Positions 20,983 to 31,010 of a DNA stretch of 64,000 bases are shown piece by piece (position 1 is the first letter of the stretch; each line of letters begins with the position of its first letter). The stretch covers positions 1-64,000 of the forward strand of contig NZ_APHW01000021.1 of NCBI RefSeq assembly GCF_002741985.1, in the 5' to 3' direction. This stretch comes from Vibrio rotiferianus CAIM 577 = LMG 21460 (GTDB lineage Bacteria; Pseudomonadota; Gammaproteobacteria; Enterobacterales; Vibrionaceae). The notes under the pieces were generated by a model, which saw only the letters and a program-made list of their open reading frames with translations, was not told the DNA's origin and did no database searches. The position numbers and the translations under genes were made by a program.

Positions 20983-21170
20983 TTGATTTTTCCTCTTGGA
21001 TTTTTGCCAACTATGCCATATATACCATCTCTATACTTATGAAATTACCAACTTGCGATTTTGTTGGAGAAAAGTACAGCAAATCGAAGTGTGATTTCGA
21101 TCTCGGATCTGTCACCGGCCTGTGGATTCTGGTAGAATCTGCGTCCCGTTTATTTAAGTGGTGTTTAGTA

Positions 21171-22295
21171 ATGTCTGATAACAGCCAAAAGAAAGTCATC
21201 GTCGGTATGTCCGGCGGCGTTGATTCATCTGTTTCTGCGTATCTTCTCAAGCAACAAGGCTACCAAGTAGAAGGCCTGTTCATGAAGAACTGGGAAGAAG
21301 ATGACAACGAAGAATATTGTACAGCAGCAGAAGATCTTGCTGATGCTCAGGCAGTATGTGACAAGCTAGGCATTCACCTACACACCATCAACTTTGCTGC
21401 TGAGTACTGGGATAATGTATTTGAGTACTTCCTTGCTGAATACAAAGCAGGCCGTACACCAAACCCAGACATTCTTTGTAACAAAGAAATCAAGTTCAAA
21501 GCATTCCTAGAATTCGCTGATGAAGTGCTTGATGCTGATTACATTGCAATGGGTCACTACGTGCGTCGCTCTTTCCCAGAAAACGGTGAAAAGCCACAGA
21601 TGCTGCGTGGTCTAGATGGCAATAAAGACCAAAGCTACTTCCTATACACGCTAAGCCACGAGCAAGTTGCGCGTAGCCTATTCCCTGTGGGTGATCTAGA
21701 GAAGCCAGAAGTGCGCCGCATCGCGGAAGAACAAGATCTAATCACGGCGAAAAAGAAAGACTCTACGGGTATCTGTTTCATCGGAGAACGTAAGTTCACA
21801 GAGTTCCTTGGTAAATATCTTCCGGCTCAACCAGGTGATATTGAAACACCTGAAGGCGAAGTGATTGGTCAGCACCAAGGCCTTATGTACCACACACTAG
21901 GTCAGCGTAAAGGTCTACACATCGGTGGCCGTAAAGGCGGCGGTGGTAACGAAGACCCATGGTTCGTTGGCGAGAAAGATCTTAAGCGCAACGTTTTGAT
22001 TGCCGTTCAAGGTAAAGACCACCCAATGCTGAAATCAGAAGGTCTACTTGCATCACAACTTCACTGGGTAGATCGTGAGCCAATTCGCGATGTTATGAAG
22101 TGCACAGTGAAAACTCGTTACCGTCAGGAAGATATTCCTTGTACAATCATCCCTATCGATGATGAAAACATTAAAGTGATCTTTGACGAGCCACAAATTG
22201 CTGTGACGCCAGGTCAATCAGCTGTGTTCTATAAAGATGACGTGTGCCTAGGTGGCGGCATCATCGAGCAACGCATTAAATATTCTCAAGCTTAG
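21171..22295 (+). CDS. mnmA: tRNA-specific 2-thiouridylase
   Basis: Installs the 2-thio group on U34 of tRNA-Lys, -Glu and -Gln using sulfur relayed from IscS/TusE. The start is ATG 21171 ([13 protein letters not shown]), not the longer open frame that extends upstream through the promoter. The 374 residues show the PP-loop GMSGGVDSS at 12-20, catalytic cysteines C103 ([10 protein letters not shown]) and C202 ([11 protein letters not shown]), and a C-terminal beta-barrel tRNA-binding region. It is followed after 10 bases by hflD, the usual partner. Confidence 0.97.
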   Translation: MSDNSQKKVIVGMSGGVDSSVSAYLLKQQGYQVEGLFMKNWEEDDNEEYCTAAEDLADAQAVCDKLGIHLHTINFAAEYWDNVFEYFLAEYKAGRTPNPDILCNKEIKFKAFLEFADEVLDADYIAMGHYVRRSFPENGEKPQMLRGLDGNKDQSYFLYTLSHEQVARSLFPVGDLEKPEVRRIAEEQDLITAKKKDSTGICFIGERKFTEFLGKYLPAQPGDIETPEGEVIGQHQGLMYHTLGQRKGLHIGGRKGGGGNEDPWFVGEKDLKRNVLIAVQGKDHPMLKSEGLLASQLHWVDREPIRDVMKCTVKTRYRQEDIPCTIIPIDDENIKVIFDEPQIAVTPGQSAVFYKDDVCLGGGIIEQRIKYSQA

Positions 22296-22305
22296 GAGTC
22301 GTTAC

Positions 22306-22923
22306 GTGGCGAATACACTTTATGACCGTACTATCGCTTTTGCAGGTATCTGCCAAGCTGTTGCTTTAGTTCAGCAGGTAGCGAGAGACGGACATTGTGA
22401 TCAAGATGCCTTTGAAACGTCAATTAACGCCATTTTGAATACTAGCCCAGCGAACACCATTGGTGTTTTCGGTCGCGAAGCCGATCTTAAGCTGGGTCTT
22501 GAATGCTTGGTGAAAGGGATTGATAGCACCCCATCGGGAAGTGAAGTCACTCGCTACATCATCAGCCTAATGGCATTAGAGCGCAAGCTATCGGGTCGTA
22601 ACGATGCAATGTCACAACTTGGTGATCGCATCCAAATGGCTCAGCGTCAAACGGAACATTTTGAATTGCTAGATGATCAAATGATCAGCAACCTAGCAAG
22701 CATTTACTTGGATGTAGTTAGCCCTATTGGTCCTCGTATTCAAGTAACTGGTACTCCATCGGTACTGCAACAAACCTCTAACCAGCACAAAGTTCGTGCG
22801 CTGTTGTTATCGGGTATTCGTAGTGCAGTACTTTGGCGTCAAGTTGGCGGTAAACGTCGCCACCTAATCTTCGGACGCAAAAAGATGGTAGAGCAAGCGC
22901 AAATCCTTCTTGCTCGAATGTAA
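22306..22923 (+). CDS. hflD: High frequency lysogenization protein HflD homologue
   Basis: A 205-residue protein of the HflD/YcfC family; the E. coli protein is membrane-associated and modulates lambda CII. The conserved N-terminus [22 protein letters not shown] and the [23 protein letters not shown] segment near the C-terminus are both present. The start is GTG 22306, with AGGAG at 22295-22299. It sits between mnmA and purB, the same mnmA-hflD-purB order as E. coli. The cellular role without phage is unclear. Confidence 0.93.
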   Translation: MANTLYDRTIAFAGICQAVALVQQVARDGHCDQDAFETSINAILNTSPANTIGVFGREADLKLGLECLVKGIDSTPSGSEVTRYIISLMALERKLSGRNDAMSQLGDRIQMAQRQTEHFELLDDQMISNLASIYLDVVSPIGPRIQVTGTPSVLQQTSNQHKVRALLLSGIRSAVLWRQVGGKRRHLIFGRKKMVEQAQILLARM

Positions 22924-22938
22924 TAAGGTATCTAGTAA

Positions 22939-24447
<1,509 letters not shown>

Positions 24448-24483
24448 GAGAATCGAGAATCGAGAATCGAGAATCGAGAATCG
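24448..24483. repeat. Tandem heptanucleotide repeat (GAGAATC x5)
   Basis: Five perfect copies of GAGAATC run from the base after the purB stop codon to 24482. Related inverted copies (TCTCGATTC) occur at about 24664-24672 and 24694-24702, so the 24448-24705 interval is bounded by the same motif in opposite orientation. Confidence 0.8.
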
Positions 24484-24494
24484 GATAAATTTGA

Positions 24495-24524
24495 GGGTTG
24501 ACGTGAAAGCGTCAACCCTTTCTT
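24495..24524 (+). terminator. purB terminator
   Basis: Perfect 9-bp stem GGGTTGACG (24495-24503) / CGTCAACCC (24510-24518), loop TGAAAG, followed by TTTCTTCGTTT. Confidence 0.85.
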
Positions 24525-24710
24525 CGTTTAGGGGGAACGGGATTCGCCCTATGGAACGCTAAGTTTCAGGATAAGGGATAAAGCTCAGTTATATCCATTA
24601 AAGAAGCAACTTCTACCCATACATCCCAAATTTAACTTACCTTTACTGAAATACCAGCGAGCCTTCTCGATTCCTAAAGCGAAGCGTTCCCGCATCTCGA
24701 TTCTTTATTT

Positions 24711-25247
24711 CTATTGCCTCTGGAAAAACAGTGTAATCGTCCCTACCTCGACCCCAAACTTCTTAATCTTGGTAAGGTTAAACACGTGCATGTCATCTTG
24801 GCGGTAGAGCCAATCATCGAACGATACCGTGATGGTTGAATCGTCCATTTTCAACTCGAAGTCGTATTGCCATTGCAGCGCATTACCCATCTCTTTCCCG
24901 GTCGCAACACCAATAATATCGTCCGCTTTACCTTGATAAGTACCGTCTTCGAGTCTGGTAATGACCCATATACGCTGGTCAAGCTCACCATCATCAAAGA
25001 CAAAGTCTTCCACCAGCGTTAGTTCATTGCCTTCCACTGTGCCGACTATATCGACTTCAAATCTACGAGTTTGTTTCTCAGTATAGTCCTGCACCATTCC
25101 CCAGGCCTTGACGTCACCTTCGAAGTAGCCAAACAGGTCAAAGGCTGGCGATGCTGCTTGGTAGTTATCAATATCAGCAGAGCATGCGCTAAGAAGCGTT
25201 ACCGCAGCAATCACTGGTGCTTTGAGCATTCGTTTTAATAATTTCAC
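24711..25247 (-). CDS. DUF3833 family lipoprotein
   Basis: A 178-residue predicted outer/inner-membrane lipoprotein. The signal peptide has a lipobox LLSAC (Cys at about 22) followed by SADIDNY. The mature part is the DUF3833 domain: FDLFGYFEGDVKAWGMVQD, FEVDIVGTVEGNELTLVEDF and WQYDFELKMDDSTITVSFDDWLY, a lipocalin-like beta-rich pattern. It is the last gene of the eight-gene minus-strand operon; its start overlaps the upstream stop by one base. In other bacteria DUF3833 genes travel with CFA-like methyltransferases and DUF1365 genes. Function not established. Confidence 0.85.
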   Translation of the reverse strand: MKLLKRMLKAPVIAAVTLLSACSADIDNYQAASPAFDLFGYFEGDVKAWGMVQDYTEKQTRRFEVDIVGTVEGNELTLVEDFVFDDGELDQRIWVITRLEDGTYQGKADDIIGVATGKEMGNALQWQYDFELKMDDSTITVSFDDWLYRQDDMHVFNLTKIKKFGVEVGTITLFFQRQ

Positions 25248-25840
25248 TACCTTACCTGCCCTATCAGTTGTTTACGAAGTTTAGGAAACTCTGTTTTCGG
25301 TGATAACCAAATCGAAAGAAACGCATCATTAAGTCGCTCATCTTTCACATATCCGACGGTTTGATACGGCTCGCTCCCGGCTTTTCGATAGATAAGTTGC
25401 CCATTTTTACCATCAGTGAGATAGGTAAGCTCATCACCCTTCTTAATGTTGGGAAACATAGTGTCCAGCTCCAAGATCCACTTTTGTCGGTAAGGCTCCG
25501 TAAAGCCCAGCTTTTGCCACTGCTCATCAGTCACATTGAGCAGCTGCTCTTTACTGATATCGCGCTGGTAGTTGATCTCTAAAGCAAAAGGATGGGGAGA
25601 AACGTCTCTAGACACCGAGTACTGACCATCGGGTGCTTTAAGGCGGGACTTGTAGATATCAAAAACAAACCAAGTGAGTTGAGCTTCGCCGACCGTTTGC
25701 CATTGTTGCCAATTGCTAGTGGTTATTATCTCACTCAAACCAACCACATTTTGGGCTTGCAAAGGCACTGCATAGAACAAGGAGGCTGCCATAACACTGC
25801 TAATCAGTTTCCGTCTCCAATTTCTCTTCAAGCTTTTCAT
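25247..25840 (-). CDS. Chalcone isomerase-like exported protein
   Basis: The 197 residues carry an N-terminal signal peptide (basic KSLKRNWRRK, hydrophobic SSVMAASLFYAVPLQAQ, cleavage near 30), so the protein is periplasmic. The mature region has the chalcone-isomerase-like pattern: VGEAQLTWFVFDIYKSRLKAPDG, FALEINYQRDISKEQLL and SIWLSPKTEFPKLRKQLIG. Bacterial members bind fatty-acid-like ligands rather than chalcones by analogy with plant FAPs; this is inference. It overlaps the DUF2878 gene by 41 bases and touches the DUF3833 gene, implying tight co-expression. Confidence 0.82.
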   Translation of the reverse strand: MKSLKRNWRRKLISSVMAASLFYAVPLQAQNVVGLSEIITTSNWQQWQTVGEAQLTWFVFDIYKSRLKAPDGQYSVSRDVSPHPFALEINYQRDISKEQLLNVTDEQWQKLGFTEPYRQKWILELDTMFPNIKKGDELTYLTDGKNGQLIYRKAGSEPYQTVGYVKDERLNDAFLSIWLSPKTEFPKLRKQLIGQVR

Positions 25841-26312
25841 TTCCGTACACCTTGAGTATCAGAAGCATCATTGCGCACCATTCGACGAACAAGATCGTAA
25901 GCGTGGTGCCAATGCTGAGGCCAAATTCAACGGCTTGGAGTTTGTAGCCAGCAAAGTAACTCGCTGTTCCTCCGATACCGCCTACTATAGATACGTAGGT
26001 TTTTGGAAAACGGTACAAAATTGGCTTGAGTTGGTAGGCATACCATGAGAATAAAACCCACAGACAAACAAGCCATATGGGCAACCAAGGGGTTGGGAAT
26101 ATAAAGAGGGAAAATTGCTTATTGAAGGTATCTAAGACCAAGCCGATAGATACAATCATGGCGATATTCTTGAGAGCGGAGGGGGCGGCTCTCCAGCAGT
26201 ACACCAAGGTAAATAACGTGAGTATTAACGTCAGCCACTGCCATTGATAGGTCCCAAGCACCGCGGCAAACCAGCAGAGTTGGAACCATGTTGATGCAAC
26301 AAACACTCTCAT
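25800..26312 (-). CDS. DUF2878 integral membrane protein
   Basis: The 170 residues are mostly hydrophobic, with about five membrane segments (near 6-22, 27-40, 48-62, 76-92 and 130-155), and the cytosolic tail GNEKLEEKLETETD is acidic. It matches the DUF2878 family found beside CFA-like methyltransferase and DUF1365 genes. No catalytic motif is visible; a structural or transport role in the lipid operon is inference. The 3' end overlaps the next gene by 41 bases. Confidence 0.8.
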   Translation of the reverse strand: MRVFVASTWFQLCWFAAVLGTYQWQWLTLILTLFTLVYCWRAAPSALKNIAMIVSIGLVLDTFNKQFSLFIFPTPWLPIWLVCLWVLFSWYAYQLKPILYRFPKTYVSIVGGIGGTASYFAGYKLQAVEFGLSIGTTLTILFVEWCAMMLLILKVYGNEKLEEKLETETD

Positions 26313-26318
26313 AACGAA

Positions 26319-27577
26319 CTACGGACGCTGAAACGTCATGTGAACGGCACTGATCGTGCGAGCTAAGAAGCCACCCTCACAGTAGCTCAAGTAATAACGC
26401 CACATGCGCACGAAGCGATCATCGTAACCAAACGAGCGCACTTCACTCTCAGCTTGATTAAAGCGATGATGCCACTCGTTAAGCGTTTTAGCGTAATCCA
26501 ACCCAATATCAAACAGATCTCGGGTAACCAAGTCACTGTACTTCGTCGTTGCTTGAGTAAGGGATGTGACTGAAGGTAAAAAGCCTCCTGGAAAAATGTA
26601 CTTCTGAATAAAATCGACATTGTTGCTGTAGTAATCGTAGCGCTGGTCGGCAATCGTAATCGCTTGAATCGCCATCAAGCCCCCCCCGACTTCAACAAGG
26701 ATTCACACTTCTTGATGTAAGAAGGCAGAAACTGCTTACCCACCGCTTCAATCATCTCTATAGAAACAAGCTTGTCGTAAGTTCCGGTGAGGTTGCGGTA
26801 ATCCTCTTTAAGCAAAATGACTTTACCTTCTAAGCCACGCTCTTTGATCTTCTGTTCCGCGTACGCATGCTGCTCTTCAGAAATGGTTGTCGTCGTCACC
26901 TGACAGCCATATTGTTCAACCATGTAAATCGCCATTGCACCCCAGCCGGTGCCAATTTCGATGACATGATCGCTAGCTTTCAGCTCAAGTTGCTGACACA
27001 ATCGATCCATTTTGTTGATTTGTGCCTGTTCTAATGAGTCGCCCACTTCGTTGTACAATGCTGACGAATACAGCATGTTGGTATCAAGAAACGCTTCATA
27101 CAAGTTATTACCCAAGTCGTAGTGAGCATGAATATTCTTACGGGAGTTTTCTTGCGAGTTGCGGTTAGTCCAATGACTGAACTTATACAACAACCTTGTA
27201 AGCCAACTGCCCTGCTCTTCGAGCTTATCCAGTGCACGCATGTTGAGAGCCATCAACTTCATCAATGCCGTCAAATCTGGGCTATCCCACCAGCCGTCCA
27301 TGTAAGCTTCACCTGCTGCAATACTACCGCCTTGTAAAATGCGTGAGTAAAAGCCCGGATGCTTGACCTCAATCGTCGCCACAACTGGCTCACCGTTATA
27401 TTCTCCATTTGGCGTTGAGAATCTCTCACTGCGCTCAGTCGTTTCTGTTTTGAAGCTCTCAATAACCGTTAAGCAGCCGATTTCCATCTTTTGAAGACAC
27501 TGAAAAAGAACTCCACGAGCCGCTTTTTGCGTCGTCGTTAATTCACGCGGCATTGCCATAGAAGTCGTATTTAACAT
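26319..27577 (-). pseudogene. CFA-like SAM-dependent fatty acid methyltransferase, split by frameshift at a G8 run
   Basis: Two reading frames together make one cyclopropane-fatty-acid-synthase family protein of about 418 residues. The first part (27577-26675, 300 residues) has the phospholipid-binding N-domain, HYDLGNNLYEAFLD at 152-165, SAM motif I IEIGTGWG at 207-214, and SIEMIEAVG at 272-280. It stops right after LLKSGG. The second frame (26677-26319) continues LMAIQAITIADQRYDYY and ends with the normal C-terminus WRYYLSYCEGGFLARTISAVHMTFQRP. The break lies at eight consecutive G on the coding strand (plus 26680-26687); six or nine G would restore the frame. MIEAVG replaces the MFEHVG of classical Cfa and resembles UfaA1-type methyltransferases (tuberculostearic/branched fatty acids). 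This may be phase variation, recent inactivation or sequencing error. Confidence 0.85.
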
Positions 27578-28392
27578 GCAGAGTTCTCCTTGTGCTTATT
27601 ATTCTTTTCTTCTTTACTCACTTGCTCAGGTTCTGTTGTTTCAGGTTGAGCGTATTTAGGATGTGAGTAAAAAGGCGCGCCTTTAATCCAAAGTTTTAGA
27701 GCGTGCCAGTAAATACCAACCATGACTTTTACCGTTTGAATCGGCGTAACGATCAAGCACTTCAATAAGGTTTTACTTGAAAGTGGCTGAGCTTTCATCG
27801 CCATGGTGGCATCAAAATGTTTTTCACCTTTGTGGCATTCAAGATGGATATTCAACTTGTCTGTCAAAGGTTTGATTTTCCAATGGTAGCGTTGGTCAAT
27901 TGGGTTAAAAGGCGACACATGAAACGCTTTGTCTTGCTCCCAACCAAAGTTTTCATCCTGTTCATTTGCCGCTATTGCGTAATAATGACGTTCATTCCAA
28001 GGGGTGTTGCTGACTTCTGCCAGCAGGTACTTCCACTCGCCCTCCTTGTTATAAACGTAGTAGAAATTGACCGGACTGAAATAGAGCCCTAAGTAACGCA
28101 GGTGACAAACGGCAATCACTTTACCCGTCAAACGAACACCAGTGAGCGCTTCCAGTTTGTCTTGAACGGCTGACTTAATGCATCCTTTACCACCGATGTA
28201 ATCACTGCGCTTAAAACGTGCCCAATGCCACCAGCATGCTCCAAAGCCCCAGACATTTTTCTCCAACGCCTCAAGTTCATCTAAGTCGATGGCAGGCATA
28301 AATAGTGAGTAATTCAGCTCATGACTCACAGGCGTGAATCGACGGTGGCGAACATTGCCTATAAACAATCGGCTGTTTATCTGGCTACTCAT
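27571..28392 (-). CDS. DUF1365 family protein
   Basis: Starting at ATG 28392 (MSSQINSRLFIGNVRHRRFTP) the protein has 273 residues; a longer frame runs upstream into the preceding gene. DUF1365 hallmarks are visible: the opening YIGNVRHRR-like motif, FMPAIDLDELEAL, CHLRYLGLYFSPVNFYYVY, VSNTPWNERHYY and HVSPFNPIDQRYHW. The family always neighbours FAD oxidoreductase and CFA-like genes (for example Rv0449c-Rv0447c in M. tuberculosis) and is needed for branched-fatty-acid formation there by association only. The start overlaps the stop of the oxidoreductase; the end overlaps the methyltransferase start by seven bases. Confidence 0.88.
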   Translation of the reverse strand: MSSQINSRLFIGNVRHRRFTPVSHELNYSLFMPAIDLDELEALEKNVWGFGACWWHWARFKRSDYIGGKGCIKSAVQDKLEALTGVRLTGKVIAVCHLRYLGLYFSPVNFYYVYNKEGEWKYLLAEVSNTPWNERHYYAIAANEQDENFGWEQDKAFHVSPFNPIDQRYHWKIKPLTDKLNIHLECHKGEKHFDATMAMKAQPLSSKTLLKCLIVTPIQTVKVMVGIYWHALKLWIKGAPFYSHPKYAQPETTEPEQVSKEEKNNKHKENSAC

Positions 28393-28393
28393 A

Positions 28394-29704
28394 TCACGCC
28401 GCGCCTTTTTCAAAGGGCACCACATTTTGCTCGCGGTATTTTTCTTCTAGCCCTTGAACGACATCAAGCGCGCTACGAACACCATCTTCATGGAAGCCGT
28501 TGTACCAATAGGCACCACAGAACCATGTGCTCTGTTTGCCTTGGACTTCGTCTTTACGTTGCTGGGCGGCAATAGACTCCGTGGTAAACACTGGATGATG
28601 GTAAGTGAATGAACGTAGAATCTTGTTTGGGTTGATTTTTTTCATACTGTTCAACGTGACACAGAAAGTATGCTCAGACTGAATGTGCTGCAGTATGTTC
28701 ATGTTATAAGTCAAAGAAGGCAGACGCTCTTGCTCTTCTTGACTGCCATCAAGTAGGTAATTCCACGCCGCCCACGCCGCCTTGCGTTTTGGCAACAGGC
28801 CGATATCCGTATGCAACACGACCTCGTTTGCTTGGTACGCCATGTCGCCTAAGATTTCTTGTTCGGTAGAGCTTATATCGCCCAGCATTCGCATTGCTTG
28901 GTCACTGTGGCATGCGAAGATAACGTCATCAAACCAGTGCGTCTCACCATGAACTTCAATACCAACACCGTTATCAGTACGGATGACTTTTTCGACTGGG
29001 CTGTTAAGACGAATATTATCGGCAAAGCCTCTGCTCAACGGCCCAATGTAAGAGCGCGAGCCGCCTTTTATCACATACCATTGCGGGCGGTTTGTGATAT
29101 CTAACAATCCGTGATTGAGGAAGAATCGCAAGAAGAACATTAACGGGAATGCGCGCATGTCAGCCAAGGTCGATGACCAGATTGCGGCACCCATCGGTAA
29201 TATGTAGTTATCAGTAAAAAACGGGCTGAAGTCGTGTTCGTCAAGAAACTCCCCTAGAGTCTGAGAGTCTGTCGAGTTATCGTTAGCAAAGCTTTTCGCC
29301 AGTTTGTTAAAACGAAGGATCTCGGAGATAAAGCGGTAGAATTTTGGGTTCACCCAGTTTCGTTTTTGAGCAAACAATGTCGACACGGTGTGGCCGTTGT
29401 ACTCCAAGCCATTACCATCGTTTCTGACGCTGAAGCTCATTTGGGTCGGCAAACCTTCGACACCAATTTCGTTCATCATTTTGATGAAGTTTGGGTAAGT
29501 CCGGTCGTTGTAAACAATAAAGCCGGTGTCGATCGCGTACTCTTTTCCGTCAAGGCTCACGTCGACAGTCGCCGTATGCCCGCCTATGTAGTCATTCGCC
29601 TCGAACAACGTTACGTCATGTTCTTTATGCAAGTAATAGCCACAAGTGAGACCAGAAATCCCGGTACCAACGATGGCGATTTTCTTTCTTCCTGCAACGT
29701 TCAT
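28394..29704 (-). CDS. FAD/NAD(P)-dependent oxidoreductase, amine-oxidase fold
   Basis: The 436 residues begin with an FAD-binding Rossmann motif IAIVGTGISGLTCGYYL (9-25) and the second glycine/acid element NDYIGGHTATVDV near 38-50. Then come substrate-domain motifs GFIVYNDRTYPNFIKMMNEIG and LPMGAAIWSSTLADMRAFP, and a C-terminal FAD contact TWFCGAYWYNGFHEDGVRSAL (about 390-410). Homologues sit with DUF1365 and CFA-like genes in many bacteria and are proposed to act on unsaturated fatty acyl chains (desaturation or double-bond chemistry before or after methylation). This substrate is inference. It is the third gene of the operon, 12 bases after the SDR gene. Confidence 0.88.
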   Translation of the reverse strand: MNVAGRKKIAIVGTGISGLTCGYYLHKEHDVTLFEANDYIGGHTATVDVSLDGKEYAIDTGFIVYNDRTYPNFIKMMNEIGVEGLPTQMSFSVRNDGNGLEYNGHTVSTLFAQKRNWVNPKFYRFISEILRFNKLAKSFANDNSTDSQTLGEFLDEHDFSPFFTDNYILPMGAAIWSSTLADMRAFPLMFFLRFFLNHGLLDITNRPQWYVIKGGSRSYIGPLSRGFADNIRLNSPVEKVIRTDNGVGIEVHGETHWFDDVIFACHSDQAMRMLGDISSTEQEILGDMAYQANEVVLHTDIGLLPKRKAAWAAWNYLLDGSQEEQERLPSLTYNMNILQHIQSEHTFCVTLNSMKKINPNKILRSFTYHHPVFTTESIAAQQRKDEVQGKQSTWFCGAYWYNGFHEDGVRSALDVVQGLEEKYREQNVVPFEKGAA

Positions 29705-29716
29705 GCTTCTTCCTTC

Positions 29717-30442
29717 TTATGATACGAGTTTTGCGGTTAGCCGTGCTTGCCAGCTGTAGGGAAGCAGCGAGATAAAGCGCAAAATGCCAGTGAATCTCGC
29801 TGGGAAATAGATGTGGCTTTTATTTGCGTCCAACTGTTTGCGGATGGCAGCAGAAGCCTGCTTTACCGACACAATCATCGGCATATCAAAAGTGTTTTTG
29901 TCAGTGAGAGGCGTTTCAACAAAGCCGGGGAAAACCGTGACGACTTTGATCCCTTTCTTCTTTAAGTCGACTGCCAGCGTGCGTGCGAAATAACTCACTG
30001 CGGCTTTAGATGCGCCGTAAGCCTCTGCTCGAGGCAATGCGACTTCCGATGCAATGGAACCAACAATCACGACACGATGACCACGTTCAAAGCGAGGCTG
30101 ACAAGCTTCAACACAATTAGCGACACCAACCACATTCACGTTCATAACGCGCGCCATGAGTTTCGCGTCAACAACGCCGTCATCCATGTATTCGCAGTCG
30201 CCAGCGTTGAAAATCCAGTTTTCAGGATTAAAAGGCAATTCAGACAGTGTTTGGAGCGTTTCGTCATACTGCGTCACATCAAAACGTAAGGTTGAGACGT
30301 TCTTCGACGCGCCCTCAAGCTCTGCCAACACGGCCTCATTGCGTCCGCAGGCAATCACTTTCCAGCCTGAGTTTGCATAGTCCAATGCGAGCTGACGTCC
30401 AATCCCCGAAGTCGCCCCTGTAATCAGTACCGAACCACTCAT
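29717..30442 (-). CDS. Short-chain dehydrogenase/reductase
   Basis: A classical SDR of 241 residues: cofactor motif TGATSGIGRQLA at 8-19, a NAG-type motif (NAGDCEYMD) near 79, catalytic Ser in VGSIASEVALPRAEAYGASKAAVSYFAR with the YxxxK pair Y-GASK (about 137-147), and VFPGFVETPLTDK after the active site. The C-terminal helix LRFISLLPYSWQARL may associate with the membrane. Its ATG overlaps the stop of the upstream NTF2-like gene (ATGA). Role in the operon presumably reduction or oxidation of a lipid-derived intermediate; substrate unknown. Confidence 0.88.
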   Translation of the reverse strand: MSGSVLITGATSGIGRQLALDYANSGWKVIACGRNEAVLAELEGASKNVSTLRFDVTQYDETLQTLSELPFNPENWIFNAGDCEYMDDGVVDAKLMARVMNVNVVGVANCVEACQPRFERGHRVVIVGSIASEVALPRAEAYGASKAAVSYFARTLAVDLKKKGIKVVTVFPGFVETPLTDKNTFDMPMIVSVKQASAAIRKQLDANKSHIYFPARFTGILRFISLLPYSWQARLTAKLVS

Positions 30443-30858
30443 TGTCCTAGCCTCTGTTTGATGGTTTTAACCACAGAGCCAAGTAGCGGCAGGTTTTCGT
30501 ATAGCATTTCACCCAAGTCAAAATAGTCTCGATGATAAATAACCTGCCCGTCGCAGAATTTAAGATGCGAAACGCCGTTCACCGAAATAGGTGAGCCTTT
30601 CTGTAGTTTTGGGTGCTGCAAATCCATCGTCCAAGTGAGGAATCCAGTCTCCCCGACTTGTTGATGGTCATGAATGACGAAATCACAACGAATGACATTG
30701 GTATAAAGTGATTGAAAGTAATCCGACAGCGCAGGCCACCCCTCTAGACGATGAGCAGCATCTTCAAACACTACATCCTGGTGGTAAACCTCTTCTAGCA
30801 AGTGCAAATTTGCCTTGCTCAGCTTTTGATAAATGTTGCCAACTGACTGAATGTCCAT
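30439..30858 (-). CDS. NTF2-like (SnoaL-type) protein, first gene of the lipid operon
   Basis: A 139-residue cone-shaped-fold protein: helix YQKLSKANLHLLEEVYHQDVVFEDAAHRLEG, then strands CDFVIHDHQQVGETGFLTWTMDLQ and ISVNGVSHLKFCDGQVIYHRDYFDLGEMLYENLPLLG. This pattern matches the nuclear-transport-factor-2-like / SnoaL family, which includes isomerases and binding proteins. The ATG has TAGGAGCG six to seven bases upstream. It begins the minus-strand operon; repeated TGTACA motifs lie 28-97 bases before the start. In other bacteria the same gene heads light- or oxidative-stress-induced clusters. Confidence 0.82.
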   Translation of the reverse strand: MDIQSVGNIYQKLSKANLHLLEEVYHQDVVFEDAAHRLEGWPALSDYFQSLYTNVIRCDFVIHDHQQVGETGFLTWTMDLQHPKLQKGSPISVNGVSHLKFCDGQVIYHRDYFDLGEMLYENLPLLGSVVKTIKQRLGQ

Positions 30859-30885
30859 TCTTACGCTCCTATATCACCTTCAACA

Positions 30886-30955
30886 GTTGTACAAAATTAT
30901 TATATGTACAAGATAGCTCAATCATGAAAAGTTGTACAAAAATATTTTTGTATAA
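30886..30955. promoter_or_regulatory. Repeated TGTACA operator-like motifs before the lipid operon
   Basis: TTGTACAA occurs at 30886-30893 and 30932-30939, TGTACA also at 30905-30910, and a near copy TTGTATAA at 30948-30955. Centre spacings are 18, 28 and 16 bases. TATAAT lies between them on the minus strand (30899-30904). Repeated TGTACA half-sites are typical of MerR-family light regulators of the CarH/LitR type. The regulator gene is not in this window. Confidence 0.5.
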
Positions 30956-31010
30956 CTTTGTTTCTGTAGAGTGATACGTGATGGAGTGCGGTAGCGATCA
31001 ATAGATACAA

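Noticed and set aside
21039..21170. In-frame 44-codon N-terminal extension of mnmA
   Set aside because: It runs through the promoter region, has no family match and overlaps TAGAAT-like promoter bases; MSDNSQKK at 21171 is the conserved start.
22252..22305. Extended start of hflD inside mnmA
   Set aside because: GTG 22306 has AGGAG at the right distance and begins the conserved [13 protein letters not shown] region.
24540..24705. Possible small RNA or ORF between purB and the DUF3833 gene
   Set aside because: No start codon with ribosome binding site, promoter or terminator beyond that of purB; the sequence is better described as repeat-bounded spacer.
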